DNA of 64,000 bases from Nymphaea colorata (Eukaryota > Streptophyta > Magnoliopsida > Nymphaeales > Nymphaeaceae). Each line of letters begins with the position of its first letter. Within the stretch, counting starts at the first letter, position 1. Location: contig NC_045142.1 of NCBI RefSeq assembly GCF_008831285.2, positions 5,649,501 to 5,713,500 of the forward strand. The letters are read 5' to 3'. A program made the translations under genes and the position numbers. Below are positions 1 to 11,600 of the stretch, in pieces. Under the pieces are notes generated by a model. It saw only the letters and a list, made by a program, of their open reading frames with translations, searched no databases and was not told the DNA's origin.

Positions 1-2225
1 TATCGGACAGCCCCACAAGATCCAAGTAACTGCTTAATGGCTAATTAAAAATTGTTAACTATATGCTCAGTGCCCTATGAAAAAAAAAATTGGGTGTTCC
101 ACTCCTGGTAACCAACCAAAATTTTCTTTTTGTAAATCAGATCTTAATTGCCAATGTAGATTGTCATTACTTGATGACAATTTGCTTTGGAGAGTAAGAA
201 ATACTGTCTGATAATGTCTTAAATGAAGCTACATTTTTTTTTGCATTTATGTTTTTTTTTTCTTTTAGTCACAAACCAAAAAGGATAAATGGCCATTTCA
301 ATTATTAATGGCCAATTATATATGCCACATATCAAGGGCCTTGTCGTCCTCGTACTACCTCCTGATAGTTTAATACAATAATGTTAAAAAATAATATTTT
401 ATTTTAAAATTTAAGAATTAATTTTTTGTGGCCTACGGATGCTGATCAACATCAATTGGTGACCTACTTTGTCCGAAGATTAGACAAAAATTTTGAGAAA
501 CCACTCAAGTTTTCTCAAGTACGCTCACTGAGATCGGGACAATCGCTTTGATATGATAATGCCTGGCCATAAGGTATAAAGTCTATAACAAGAATATATT
601 CTTTCATTAATTTTTAACGTTAATTGTATGATGGATGAAACTTTATACTTAAGTGCGATCCTCCCCAGCATCATGATAAATCATTGTCAGTACTTGACTG
701 TTAATTTTTAAATTATAATTAGAAGCAGATCCAAGAGCTAGAAACAGAGGGGGGAGGCAGGTGCTGGCAGTTGTCCACATAGACCCCAAAAAATATTTAT
801 TTTAAATATTAATACTTCAATCTAATTTTCCTCATTTACATATTGGTGCTCCTTAAAATTTTAAAATTTTGTAACTAGTGTCCCTTAATCAGAATGTTCT
901 TACTCCACCCTTCACTAGAGTTTAGAAATCGTGTCGATCATTATTGCCTTCATTTCTCACAATACCCGCGGTTTGATATTGCTGTGTCCACAATAATTGC
1001 AATTTGCGGTGGAAATTGACTCCTGCAATAGTCCTAGAAAATTTTTTGAATTCGAGCTGTTGGGGTGTATTTTCCATGGTTCCGATCTTAGAAATTAGCC
1101 TTTTTTAAGAGAAAAAGGAAAACATGAAAATAAGAGTCATTACATATTGGAAATTTTCTAAGACATATAATATCAGCAAAAAAGTAAAACAGATTACTTT
1201 GTTAATGACATACAGAGTTTAATTTTGTTATTAAGTATAGTGAGTGTCACAAGGCATGCAGTGATTCGACTAAAACATCTTTAATATTAAGAACATAGTT
1301 TAATACAATAATGTTAAACAGACATAAACACATTAAGTAAAAGGTTTCATTCTTTTTTCCAGTCGGCCTCTTTCTTCCATGAAGTTTCTTATTTTGGCAG
1401 CCCTCTCTTCTCTATGTGTTTCAACAACCAGAGATCTACCTCTGCCTATTTTCTTTGATAAGTTCCTTCCATATGCTCCATTCTTTACCTTCCATCCTAC
1501 CATGCACATGTTTGGCCGCTGATTGAAGAAAGAAGCCATTAACATCTCCAACTGAGAAGCCACCATACCACCTGCTATTCGTATATTTATTGAAAAATTT
1601 TCAACTATCTTTGCGATGGGGGTTCCAAAAGTTCCTTCATCTCCATGTTCCTTCTAAACTCTTCGATTTCATTCAACAGCTACCTTAATGACAGCAACCA
1701 AGAGAAGTCACCAATTTCGCTTTCCCTTTTTTTCTGCACTGTCAACAATAAGTTTATTCCTCAGTCCAACTTTTCCAAATTTGATTGTGAAAGGCCTTCC
1801 TCTATGGTCGATCTAATGTTTGGTGGGAGTGGTGTGGTTGTTTCTCGTAGTTGTAATACTGCTTCATTTACCAACAGTCTTTTGTTTCTCCCATTAGCTG
1901 CAAATTCTGTACATATTACATGTTCTCCATTGGAGATTTGGGATCCCTTTGCCTGTAGGCTATCCTGGATAGTTCTTTTTCCATTTGTGATTTCTCAATA
2001 AATTTATTCCTCAGTCCAACTCCCAAATTTGATTCTTAAAGGCCGTTCTTTACGGTAGAGTTGATTTCCCTTCTATTTTTAAATGTCTAATTCTTCTACC
2101 AACAGCCAATCTTTTTGAAGTTCCCTCTAATTATGCATTCTCTAACCCCCAAATTGTATTGAACAAATTCCACCATGTTTTAGCCACCATAAGCAACTTG
2201 TAAATAGGTGGGTATCAATTAAAAA
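1..2225. other. Intergenic, with a decayed reading frame on the minus strand
   Basis: No intact gene is visible. On the minus strand, 1333-1566 is open and very basic (for example KKIGRGRSLVVETHREERA). A further minus-strand stretch, about 1800-1930, reads as a plausible but stop-interrupted peptide (ANGRNKRLLVNEAVLQLRET). A piece of about 50 bp at 1747-1796 recurs, diverged, at 1997-2044. Together this looks like a decayed protein-coding relic, perhaps from a retroelement, but I recognise no domain. The rest of the segment is AT-rich and featureless. Confidence 0.35.
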
Positions 2226-2622
2226 GGATGTCAATGGATTGGATTTGAATTCAATATACTCTTAATTGTATATGCTTTTTTGGATATTCATATATTTGTA
2301 TTCAAATTCTGATTTAAATACGAATGAAGAAAAGTCATATCCAAATCCAAAATCTAATTTCATAGTCTGAATCTGAATCAGTTTGAACTGAATCGTATCA
2401 ATTATCAAAATGTAATAGCATTAGCTATAGGATATTTATTTGAAACTAAATCTGACCCGAATTCGAGCATACTTGTATGAATCTGAATCTAATAGGATGT
2501 CATTTCTTAAATCTGAATTCAATCTGATTTCTTAATCGTATATTAAATTTTTTTTCATATTCGATTTTTTTTTAAATGGTTCAGTTAGATATCTGATTCA
2601 AATACGATACATTAACATCCCT
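2226..2622. mobile_element. Non-autonomous hAT-like miniature element, family A
   Basis: The left end reads GGATGTCAATGG and the right end TTAACATCCCTA, imperfect inverted copies of one another. The interior is a degenerate run of GAATCTGAAT/GATTCAGATT words with no coding capacity. The length of about 400 bp and the ends match the better preserved copy at 26663-27076. The flanks agree only partly as an 8-bp duplication, so insertion details are uncertain for this copy. Confidence 0.6.
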
Positions 2623-4532
2623 ATCTCTTAATTTCTTCATCATTCTAGCAGAAGCAGCATCAGCTAAAGGTATAAGCTTTTACTCTTTCTCAGGTTGGGA
2701 GTTTACCATGCAAACAAATCACAATGCTGTACTTCTCGAGTAATTCTTTTTACATCAAATCAACAGGAGATGGGATCTCTTCATTTTCCTAGTTCTCAAT
2801 TAATTCTTAACAAAAAATTAGAACTTAAAAATTCATGTCATCACTTTGTTTGCCCAAATTTGGTTCTACCCGAGTTCATTCATTATGTTCAAGCAAATCT
2901 CGTCTTACACTATTATAAGCTTTAGCAAGATCAGCCCTGAAAATTACTTGCTTCTGCTTACTGTGAGCCAAAAGATCAATAATTTCATTAGCCAGGAGAA
3001 TTCTGTCTTAAATATATCTCTTACCTTCGTGAAAGGATTTTTGGTTCCAGGAACCAATTTCTTCAGTATGGACCGATGCTGTTTACTATTATTTACTGGG
3101 ATCGTTTCATGGCTTATAATCTTGATTCTAGAATCAAAATTCCGGAATCAAATTTCCTCCTCAACCTACAATTGGTATGGGAAGTCCAGTTCTAATTTTC
3201 CTTTGAGTTTGATAGTATAGAATTTTGATTCTAGAATTTAAAAAACTTGTTTGATGATAATGGAATTAAAATTCTAGAATTCACAAATTAATGCCTTCAT
3301 TCATACCTTGTGCCCCAGAGGGAGATGAAAAGATTCCAGAACCTTAGAATCATAATTTCACCCTCTAGGGTGGGATCAGAATTCTAGAATTCTGATTTTG
3401 GAACGTGTCTATAATTCCAGAATCATAATTCTTTGTTTGATATTGCAATTCTCATTTTAAAGGAATGAGAATAATGATTCCAGAATTCCATTGGTTCCAA
3501 GTGAATCAAACGCTTTATGGACAAAACTATACATGCTAATGGGTCTAAAGCGACTCATGCTTATGATTTCTCGTTTCTTCGGGAAGAAAACTATATGTTT
3601 ATGGTTGAGGCTTTTCATATGCTTCCTTCTCCTAAAGAAATCAAGTACAGCTTGAAATGCATCATATTTTTTGAAATGAAAACTTATTTAGACTTTGTTC
3701 TGCAGATAGTTTCCACTACCCACAATATAAAAGAAATGAGAATTGTTGTCTTCGTTTTTTATCCAACGGCATCTCAATTTTTTGTTTCAATTGAAGATCT
3801 TCCACCTGAATCAGGTATTGGATTTTCTCTTTGGCAATGGATTTCTTTCATTTGTTGCCCTGAATGATCATGCATGATTTTCTATCTGTTTATCCAACTC
3901 CTGTAATCTACTTCCGATGTGCTCCCAACTTCCAAGCTTGCACCATTTGATTAGATTTCTTCTGGTGTTACTTGATACTTACATTTAAAAGCAAACCTAA
4001 ACATTAGTGTGTATTGACCTTCTCAATCCTTGCTTCCTTGGCCACCAGTTCCTGGTCTTGATTCATGCTGCAAACTTTGAGTAACTTGAAGCTGCAATGC
4101 GGGTTTCTAATCTCACTTCGTATTGTTAAGAAGCCCAAAATGATCAAAGATGTCCTTAATCATTCTGTGCATATGTGTGTGCATTATATTGTGTGTGTGT
4201 GTGTTTTGTTATACAGTTATTGACAGTTTATAGGTTTTTTTTGTCTATATTTACATTTTAGTCATGATAATTAAACTTCTTGTAATTTTAGATCTACTTA
4301 GTGAGGCACGCATTTAAAATGATCAGCTTTGGTCTGGTTCTGCTGACCGCGCATGACATGCTGTGTCGAAAAGCCACTAGAGTCGACACTGGTGCAGCAG
4401 CCATTTAGGAGCACCCATGTGGCATAGAGGCATACATGGCTGAAATCATGATCAAATGTTACCATATTTCATAATATAAGAAACAATCTGATTCATTAAC
4501 AAACATCAGTTCTACCATAATGCTCTCGGATT
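2623..4532. other. Intergenic; palindrome-rich segment at 3117-3500
   Basis: No gene is recognised. Between about 3117 and 3500 the sequence is dense in the self-complementary words TCTAGAATCA, AATTCTAGAATT and TTCCAGAATCA, ending in GTTCCAAGTGAATCAAACGC. This resembles a decayed fold-back miniature element, but I could not fix its ends. An open frame at 3517-3867 (plus strand, 116 codons) has no recognisable motif and sits in repeat-like DNA, so I do not call it a gene. A short (GT)n run lies at about 4189-4204. Confidence 0.4.
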
Positions 4533-4724
4533 CAGGGCAGAGCCAAAGGGGGGCCCACATGGGCCTTGGCCCTTTTCCAAAAAAAAAAAAATTATTTTAC
4601 ATGTAAATTTTAGAAAATTTTACTTGCCTAGGTAAAAATTTTGAAAAATGATATTTTGGCTGATGTCAAAATTTAAAAACTTTAATTTGGCCCCCTTCAT
4701 GAAAAATTTCTGACTTCGCCCCTG
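4533..4724. mobile_element. Short hAT-like miniature element, family D
   Basis: About 190 bp bounded by CAGGGCAGAGCCAAAGG on the left and CTGACTTCGCCCCTG on the right, which are imperfect inverted repeats (CAGGGGCGAAG type). The flanks CTCGGATT and CTGAGATT match at 6 of 8 positions, consistent with an old 8-bp target duplication as in hAT elements. Diverged relatives are seen near 5870, 59617-59810 and 63171. There is no coding capacity. Confidence 0.55.
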
Positions 4725-7700
4725 CTGAGATTCCACAGGCAAATAATTCTTCCATGGAGAAACCTCAAAATTATCTTAGATGTGATATTTTTAAAAGCCT
4801 TCATAGTCTTAAAAAGATCCAAAGATATAAGGAAACAAGTCAATTCGTGCTTTACTTCTTTTAGATCTCCCTAGGGTATGCATATCAAGCAGTGCATGCA
4901 CATACTATATGAGAAGTTGGCAATCGGTAATTTCGCTCGTCCTCGTCTCTAGAAAAGATCCAAATGTAAAATGCTAAGTCCAAACATGGTCTTATTTGCT
5001 TGGAGGGAACATATGTTTTTTGTGCTTTTGGAATCGGCTGTCCCTTTAGCCCGGCAGTGAACCTAAGGCCCACTGTCCAGGGCATGCTTGCTCTAGTAAA
5101 CCCACCAGTGTGGAAAAAAAAAGAGAAAGAAAAAAAAGAAAGAAAATAGTCGCATCTGGAGAGGGGGATAGACCCAAGTTCCTAGCCTTGCCCATTTAAA
5201 AAAAATAATAATAATAATAATAATAATCCTTGTTCTCACTATCAAGGAGCATAGTGTAGTTGGCTGGCAAGGGTTGTGTAAGAAACTAGTCTCTTATTCC
5301 ATTTCTATGGATACTATTCTTTTTCAGATGTCAAGCTTGAGTAGAGAAATAGTTATAAACTCTCCCTCTCTCTCTCTCTCTCTCAAAAAAAAATGAATGT
5401 GTTTACTCAGTCCAGGTTTTGTTAACTATTAGTTTTGAAAGAAGTTGACATAGAAACATAAAGAAATGAGGCACCATGTCAGCAAGTTAACTCGGCGACT
5501 CTTAAACATTAGTTCACATGGGAACTAAGTGGATTGTGACCAGTTTATGTACCAGATGATTAGCTTCTAACCATCTTTCAATGGAAGGCTTAGCAGCCAA
5601 CTCTTTCACGGCAAGGTCAGTGGCATAGCCAAATTGTGATGGGTGTGGGCAACAGTCTCTTAAAAGTTCTTTATTTTTAAATGAGAATCTTATATATATA
5701 TATAAGTGCCCCACCAAATTTGAGTACTTTTAAACAAGTGTCCATTCAAAGATTTTTTCTGGCTCCCAGTGGGTGTATTTTATGTTAACTGCTGTAGAGC
5801 GATCGGTATATAGAATCAACTCAATACTGTCAATAATTAGGCGCCAATGAATGAATGTTTAGATCAGTGCAGGGGCAAAGCCAGAAAATTATGGCGATTG
5901 GGCACTAAGTATTATATTTAAAACTTTTAACGAGCATTAATATGTATATGAAAAGAAATTGCTCAGAAATGCCTATGAAAATAAGTTTTTTGATGTCTGC
6001 GTGGGCAATTGCCCACACACTTACCTCCTCCCCCATATCATTGACACAGATATCACGACATAAAACATAGCGATAATTAATGATAAAAACAAGAAAAAAG
6101 AAAAAAAATGCCAAAAAATCACGATATTTTAAGAAATGGGAAAATATATTTATCGAGTTATTTTTGTCATTTTCCCATTTTTTCCCATTTTTTCATTTTT
6201 CTCTTTTTTAACGTTAACCTCATCTATTCAAACTAAACCATTTTTCATCATTTTTACTATCATTACGATGTTCTTTTTATCACTTTTATTTCATTCTATT
6301 TGTGTTTTCTTATTAGTTTCTGATATCTCTTATTTTTTCCTAAATGTTTTAGAAACCTTTTATTTTTAAAGTTTCCGTGAGATTTTTCCCCAAGAACAAC
6401 AGTTTCATCGAAAAATATCCGAGAGCATGAAAAACCCCAAGAATGATATCTGTAACAATGGTTTGGTTAGTGCTGGACGATGACAAAAATGGTAGAACAC
6501 AGTCTCACTTGCGAATAGATTTTTGATGGCTTTTTCTTTGGCTGTACACAATCGGAGACGGAGGCTTCTGCGCCCCACTGTGGCAGCGGATATACGAGTT
6601 TTGGAGCTTGTAATTTTTCGCATGCATCACGGGCGGGGACTTCAATGATTGAGCATTCAAAAGACAAGATCTTGGGCAGACAGGTCCCGAAATTTTGTGC
6701 GGATTCTTTTGTCGATCAGACGTGACGAACAAAGAAAATTTTCAAGACTTGGATTCTCCAAGACTCGTGAGGGCATTTTGATCGATCGGAGAAGTCTCTT
6801 GAAGTTGAGACAAGGGGGGCTAAGGAGCTAGCTAGCTTGTCCTCTTCTCACGATTTTTTTCTAGCTATTCTACCAAAAATGGTTGGTGTGAACGATTTGG
6901 AAAACTCCTTGATCCGTTTACAAACATTTGCTCTCTTAAGCTGCGTTTGAAACTGAAAAAATTTCATGTTATCCTGTTTGCCTCCGCCTCTTGCATGTGC
7001 AAGAAAAATGAATCACGTTAAATCACTCTCATTTTGAAATTCGTATTTCCAGTTTTCTCTCTTTTCATTCACTTTTGTTATAATAGAAAAGTTGAATGAT
7101 GACTCATTATGAACGATCCATTGTGATAAATGATTAAAAGAAAACAAGAATAAAAAAATGATGGGCACTTTCTTCATCTAATATTAGTTCAGTTTATTTT
7201 TTCCTTGTTTTTATCTCAACTGTCTATCACAATAGATTCGACGTCCCTTATGAGTGAATTGGATGACTTTAGAGAGCCGCTGTCAGATAGTTGAAGCAAA
7301 ACTTGACTTTCTAAATGAGATGAAGATGAACAAAAATTGCCAAATTCGATGTCAATATGATCTTATAACGCTTGGCATATGCAATTGATGTAAAAGTGTT
7401 GATTTGGTCCCTTACCAAGTTTAATTTATACATTTATTTCCGATACTTCTAAACTTATTTCTCGATAATTAAGGTCTGTGCTTAGTTATATAAAGGCAAG
7501 ATTGACTCGGAAAACAAAGTTGTCCGACGAATTGTCGTGAAGATGGGTTCCGTGAATTTTGCCGTCTACATCTAGAAAGGAAAATAGAAGACAATCAAAT
7601 ATTATAGTCGCATTTTTTAAAACTAAAAGAGTCATATCAAATTGTCGACTCTCTTCCCAAGGTAGAAAGACTCACCCCACGTTAGACAGAAAATCCAGAG

Positions 7701-8692
7701 ATTATATATACGCGCGAGTGTGAACGTGTCTGATGATATACAGCCAAAAATTAAGGTATGTTTAGGAAGTTGGAATTTTCATAAGGAACGGCTCAATTGT
7801 CATGTAGGAATTCAATACGATGAAAAAATAATATTCCAAAAGGATTCCCAGATCCGAATGGAGTGAGACACCAATGTTGCTCAATCATCGTTTACAGTTT
7901 AGATGAGTGACGCTTTAGAGAATCGAACTCATGACCAGACTTTTCACCAGCTCACCTGCTATTGCTAAGCTCCTTCTGGAGAGTGGCAGAGAGAATGCCA
8001 TCAAATTACCAAGTGACCACGAGGATTAGGGGCCTCCTTCATGACAAGCATGACCATGACTTCTCACGAAGTGAGGGCCCTACTTCCTTGCAATGAAGAT
8101 AAAATTCCGCAACGCAGAGGGATACATGTGATGGACAGCACAGACAGTCGTGGTGCATCAGCGACAAATCTTCAATGAGTCCAAATTGATTGTCCCTTTT
8201 TGTCAGACACCCTATTAACTTTAGGCCAATAGACGTACAGCAGACATTGACTTTCCTGACCTCCTTCAACGTCTTTACGTTCAACCAGTTAGTGTAGAAT
8301 TTGCTTGAAATTTGGAAAAAAAAAAAGGAATAGATATAGAACTTTTGACACACTTCAATCATAAAATAACCACAAACTTCTTTTATTCTACTTGATAATA
8401 AATCAAAATCTATCACGGAATCTTTTTTTTTTTGTGCGCTTCAAGCATCATCTCGCCGGTTCTTGGATTCCAACATAAAGGAATACAATCAGTATTCGCA
8501 TCGATATGCCCTCTCTACCTTCTGAGGTTATGCTAGGAAGCATACTGAACAAACAGAGATTGAATGAATACTTACACGAGCTCAATATCTGTACAAAGGT
8601 ATCATAAGAGATGCCATCTTGTTTTCGAAGATGAATTGGGAAAAGGCAAGGGCTCAACCTTCTTGCTGTAGTAGCTCCTGCTTTATTGATGT
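4725..8692. other. Intergenic downstream of the kinesin gene
   Basis: No convincing gene. It contains an (ATA)n run at 5205-5227, a (CT)n run at 5365-5384, and repeat-like copies near 5620-5720 and 5870-6030. A more GC-balanced block at 6405-6830 is open in several frames on both strands but shows no motif. 7900-8690 lies directly 3' of the kinesin stop codon and may hold its 3' UTR; AATAAA on the minus strand (8682-8687) lies only a few bases beyond that stop. Confidence 0.4.
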
Positions 8693-11600
8693 TCAATTTA
8701 TAGCAGTTAGAGGAGCGCGAGAATCTCGGAAATACTGAGCATCATGCATCCCTACCAATTGTTTGGCATCCCCATTCGGCAGCCTCGATTTTGTGTCCCA
8801 AAATGCTCTTATCAGTTCCTCAAAAGGAGGGGTCCTCAATTCCTCTATGGATGTGATGCTCGGCAAATTGAAAGGCCTTCTCCTAGGAGTTGTGCAGGAT
8901 GGTTCATCCACCTGATGATAAGAGAACATGAAATGATCAATATTGGGCAATCCAACTATCTGGTTTCAATGCCCAATAAGTAATTGAGAGTCATGAAGGC
9001 GACTAAGTTGTTGCAGCTAAAGAAGAAAACTTCTACAGCTTTCGAACCCCATAAAACTTAAATGCTGATGAACTCATGACTATTAGCCGTTGGGCCATGG
9101 TTAATAAATACTTACAGCATACTCTTGTTGTAGGCTCTTCCCAGCTTGCTCATTTATTTCCACTGTTTTATGGAAGTGGCAACTTCTCAGTTCCCTCAAT
9201 TCACCAAAACAGGGAACGATTGTGGAATCAACATTTACACAGGCATCTTTATCGAGTTTCAGTGCATCTGCATAAGAAGCCAAGAGTCCGTGAGCTCTTT
9301 ATATGATTGAGAAGCAGAAGCAAAACTTGGAATATGAAATGATCTCTTACCGTCGATTGATGTAATAAGACTTTCATTTTCAGTATTGACATCTTCCAAG
9401 ACGGTGGAGGCAGCTGCAGACAACTTTGCGCGGAGACCCTGATTGGCTTCCAAACCAGATCTGCAAAAGGAATTACAAAAAAACAATTGAATGCACAAAG
9501 AATGCTAGTAACTCTATTTTCCTCTTAACATAGACATCGGACCATCTCGCTGTACCTGACTATTGAATCAACTGCTTCGACATTGACTTTATCCAGATTC
9601 AATAAAGAATCTTGTGCATTTCTCCATTGTTCTCTGGCCGTTCTTGTTTGTTTCATACTGCAAGATTGATGATCCACATTTGTAATAGCTAAAAAGCATA
9701 GGCTGAAGAAGCTTATTTTAAGTAATAGTGCATGATTTGAATTTATAATTGCTGTTTACCATTCATGGAGGCCTTCCTCCAGGGAATGCTTTCCAATCTC
9801 TACTGCAGCAGTATCCTCAACATAATACTTTTCTGTTTTGCCCTCATAAGTTGTCCACTGGTCTTTAATAGACGAAGTAAGCTCTTGAATACTTGATACT
9901 CCATCTTGCAACTCATTAGTTCTAGACACAGCACTCTCGCGAAGATTCAAGACTGCGGTTTGCACCTAAACCATGAAAAGGACTCTTATTATCGGCTGTA
10001 CTTAAATTGGAAAGACCACAGCACATGGACAGTCAACAAAACCATCTTGAAAGGAAAAATTATGGAGTGTATACAAAATCTTGGACATGTGATGTCAGAT
10101 ATACACAAAATCTGAAAGATTTCAAGTCCATTTGTCTATGTACCATAAGAAATTCAAATTGAAAGTAAATGATTAGAAAATCTGTAAATATGAGATTTTG
10201 GCACAAGTGCGAGGGTTATGTGACCGATTCTGGTTCAATATAATTAATCAAGTAAAGGCTTAATGTACAAAAACCAAACATCTCATACCAGCTTCTTCTG
10301 CCTAGCACTTGAACTCGCCAGCAATTCAGCCACTTTTTCCAGCACCAACTTTTCCTCATTTGCAGCACACTCCTATATTTGGGGATAAAGATCTAGAAAA
10401 CTTCAGAAACTCATTTTTCAGTTAGAAGCTACTTAAGTTTAGCAAGGAGATGGCAACCTACCTCAAACTTCTTTTCAAGTTCACACAACTTCTTGTCCTG
10501 ACAAGTTTGAGTTTCTTCAAGAAGTTGACTTATCTTGGAAGCATGCACGTCTAAGGTCTTAAAGAAGTCAACTGCAATTTTTGAGATAGATCTTGTAGCC
10601 TCAACTGTTCGAAAATGCCCCTGTATACAATTGAAAATGAAATAGTCAGACAAGTATAGTAGACAAGAAACATGGAGAACTTAGTAAGTCAGGAGTCATG
10701 ACAAGAATCTAACCTGACGCTGTTGCTCTACAAATGAAGTCAATTTTCTTTCTTGATTAGAAATGCCATTTTGAAGTTCGTTCAATACTACTTCTGCCTC
10801 CACAGTTATTCTTTTAAGAAGCTGTACAAAGATAATCAGTATCAGGACAGTATGTGCAGATTAATATCTGGCCAGAAATGGCATATTTCTTAAAAGTAAA
10901 TGGAACCTACATCTTCTAAAGAATTTGAATGGATAGAAACTTGTGAATTTAAGCTTCCAAAAGTTGTGTGTGAATTTTGGTCCAATTCACCAGCTAAATC
11001 ATCCAATGTTTTCACCCCAGAGCCATAGATAATCTTAAGTTTTTCAACCTTATCACGAAGCCCTTCTGTTGCCTGTGACGTATCACAGAAACAAATTAAC
11101 ACATGAACCAGGCCAACCTAAAATCAGATGAAATTTACATTTCAAAGGTGTTACCTCATCTTTAGTAGTCACAAAGGCCTGCATATCTTCTTCCAGTCCT
11201 TTTAGTTGTTGCTCCTGTTGCATAACCGAAGCAGAAACTGTTTTGTGCAAAAGCTCAAGCTGTTGAACCAACTGGCCTTGGAATTTTTGGACCAGAACTC
11301 TGTTTCCTTCCTCTATTTTGTCTTTCCGCTCTACAATGAACAATGCAAGAATTAGGCTACTGCCAACACCAAAAAGGACAAAAGATGAAAGAGCACTTAC
11401 CAATCTTAGCAAATAAGCCAGACACATCTGTTGTTGCATTCTCTAATTCAGTACGAAGCTCGATGGCACGTTCAACAAGAGCTTTCTCTGAAAATTTAGA
11501 TGTGTGCATAGAGATGTATAACAGTCAAAAGTCAAATGAGCATAAGTACAACAATCAATTTTTTCCTCCATAAAAATTTCTCAGTTCAAACATCTTTTCT

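Noticed and set aside
6405-6831. Cluster of frames on both strands in a GC-balanced block
   Set aside because: Overlapping frames without any recognised motif; kept only as a note in the intergenic entry.
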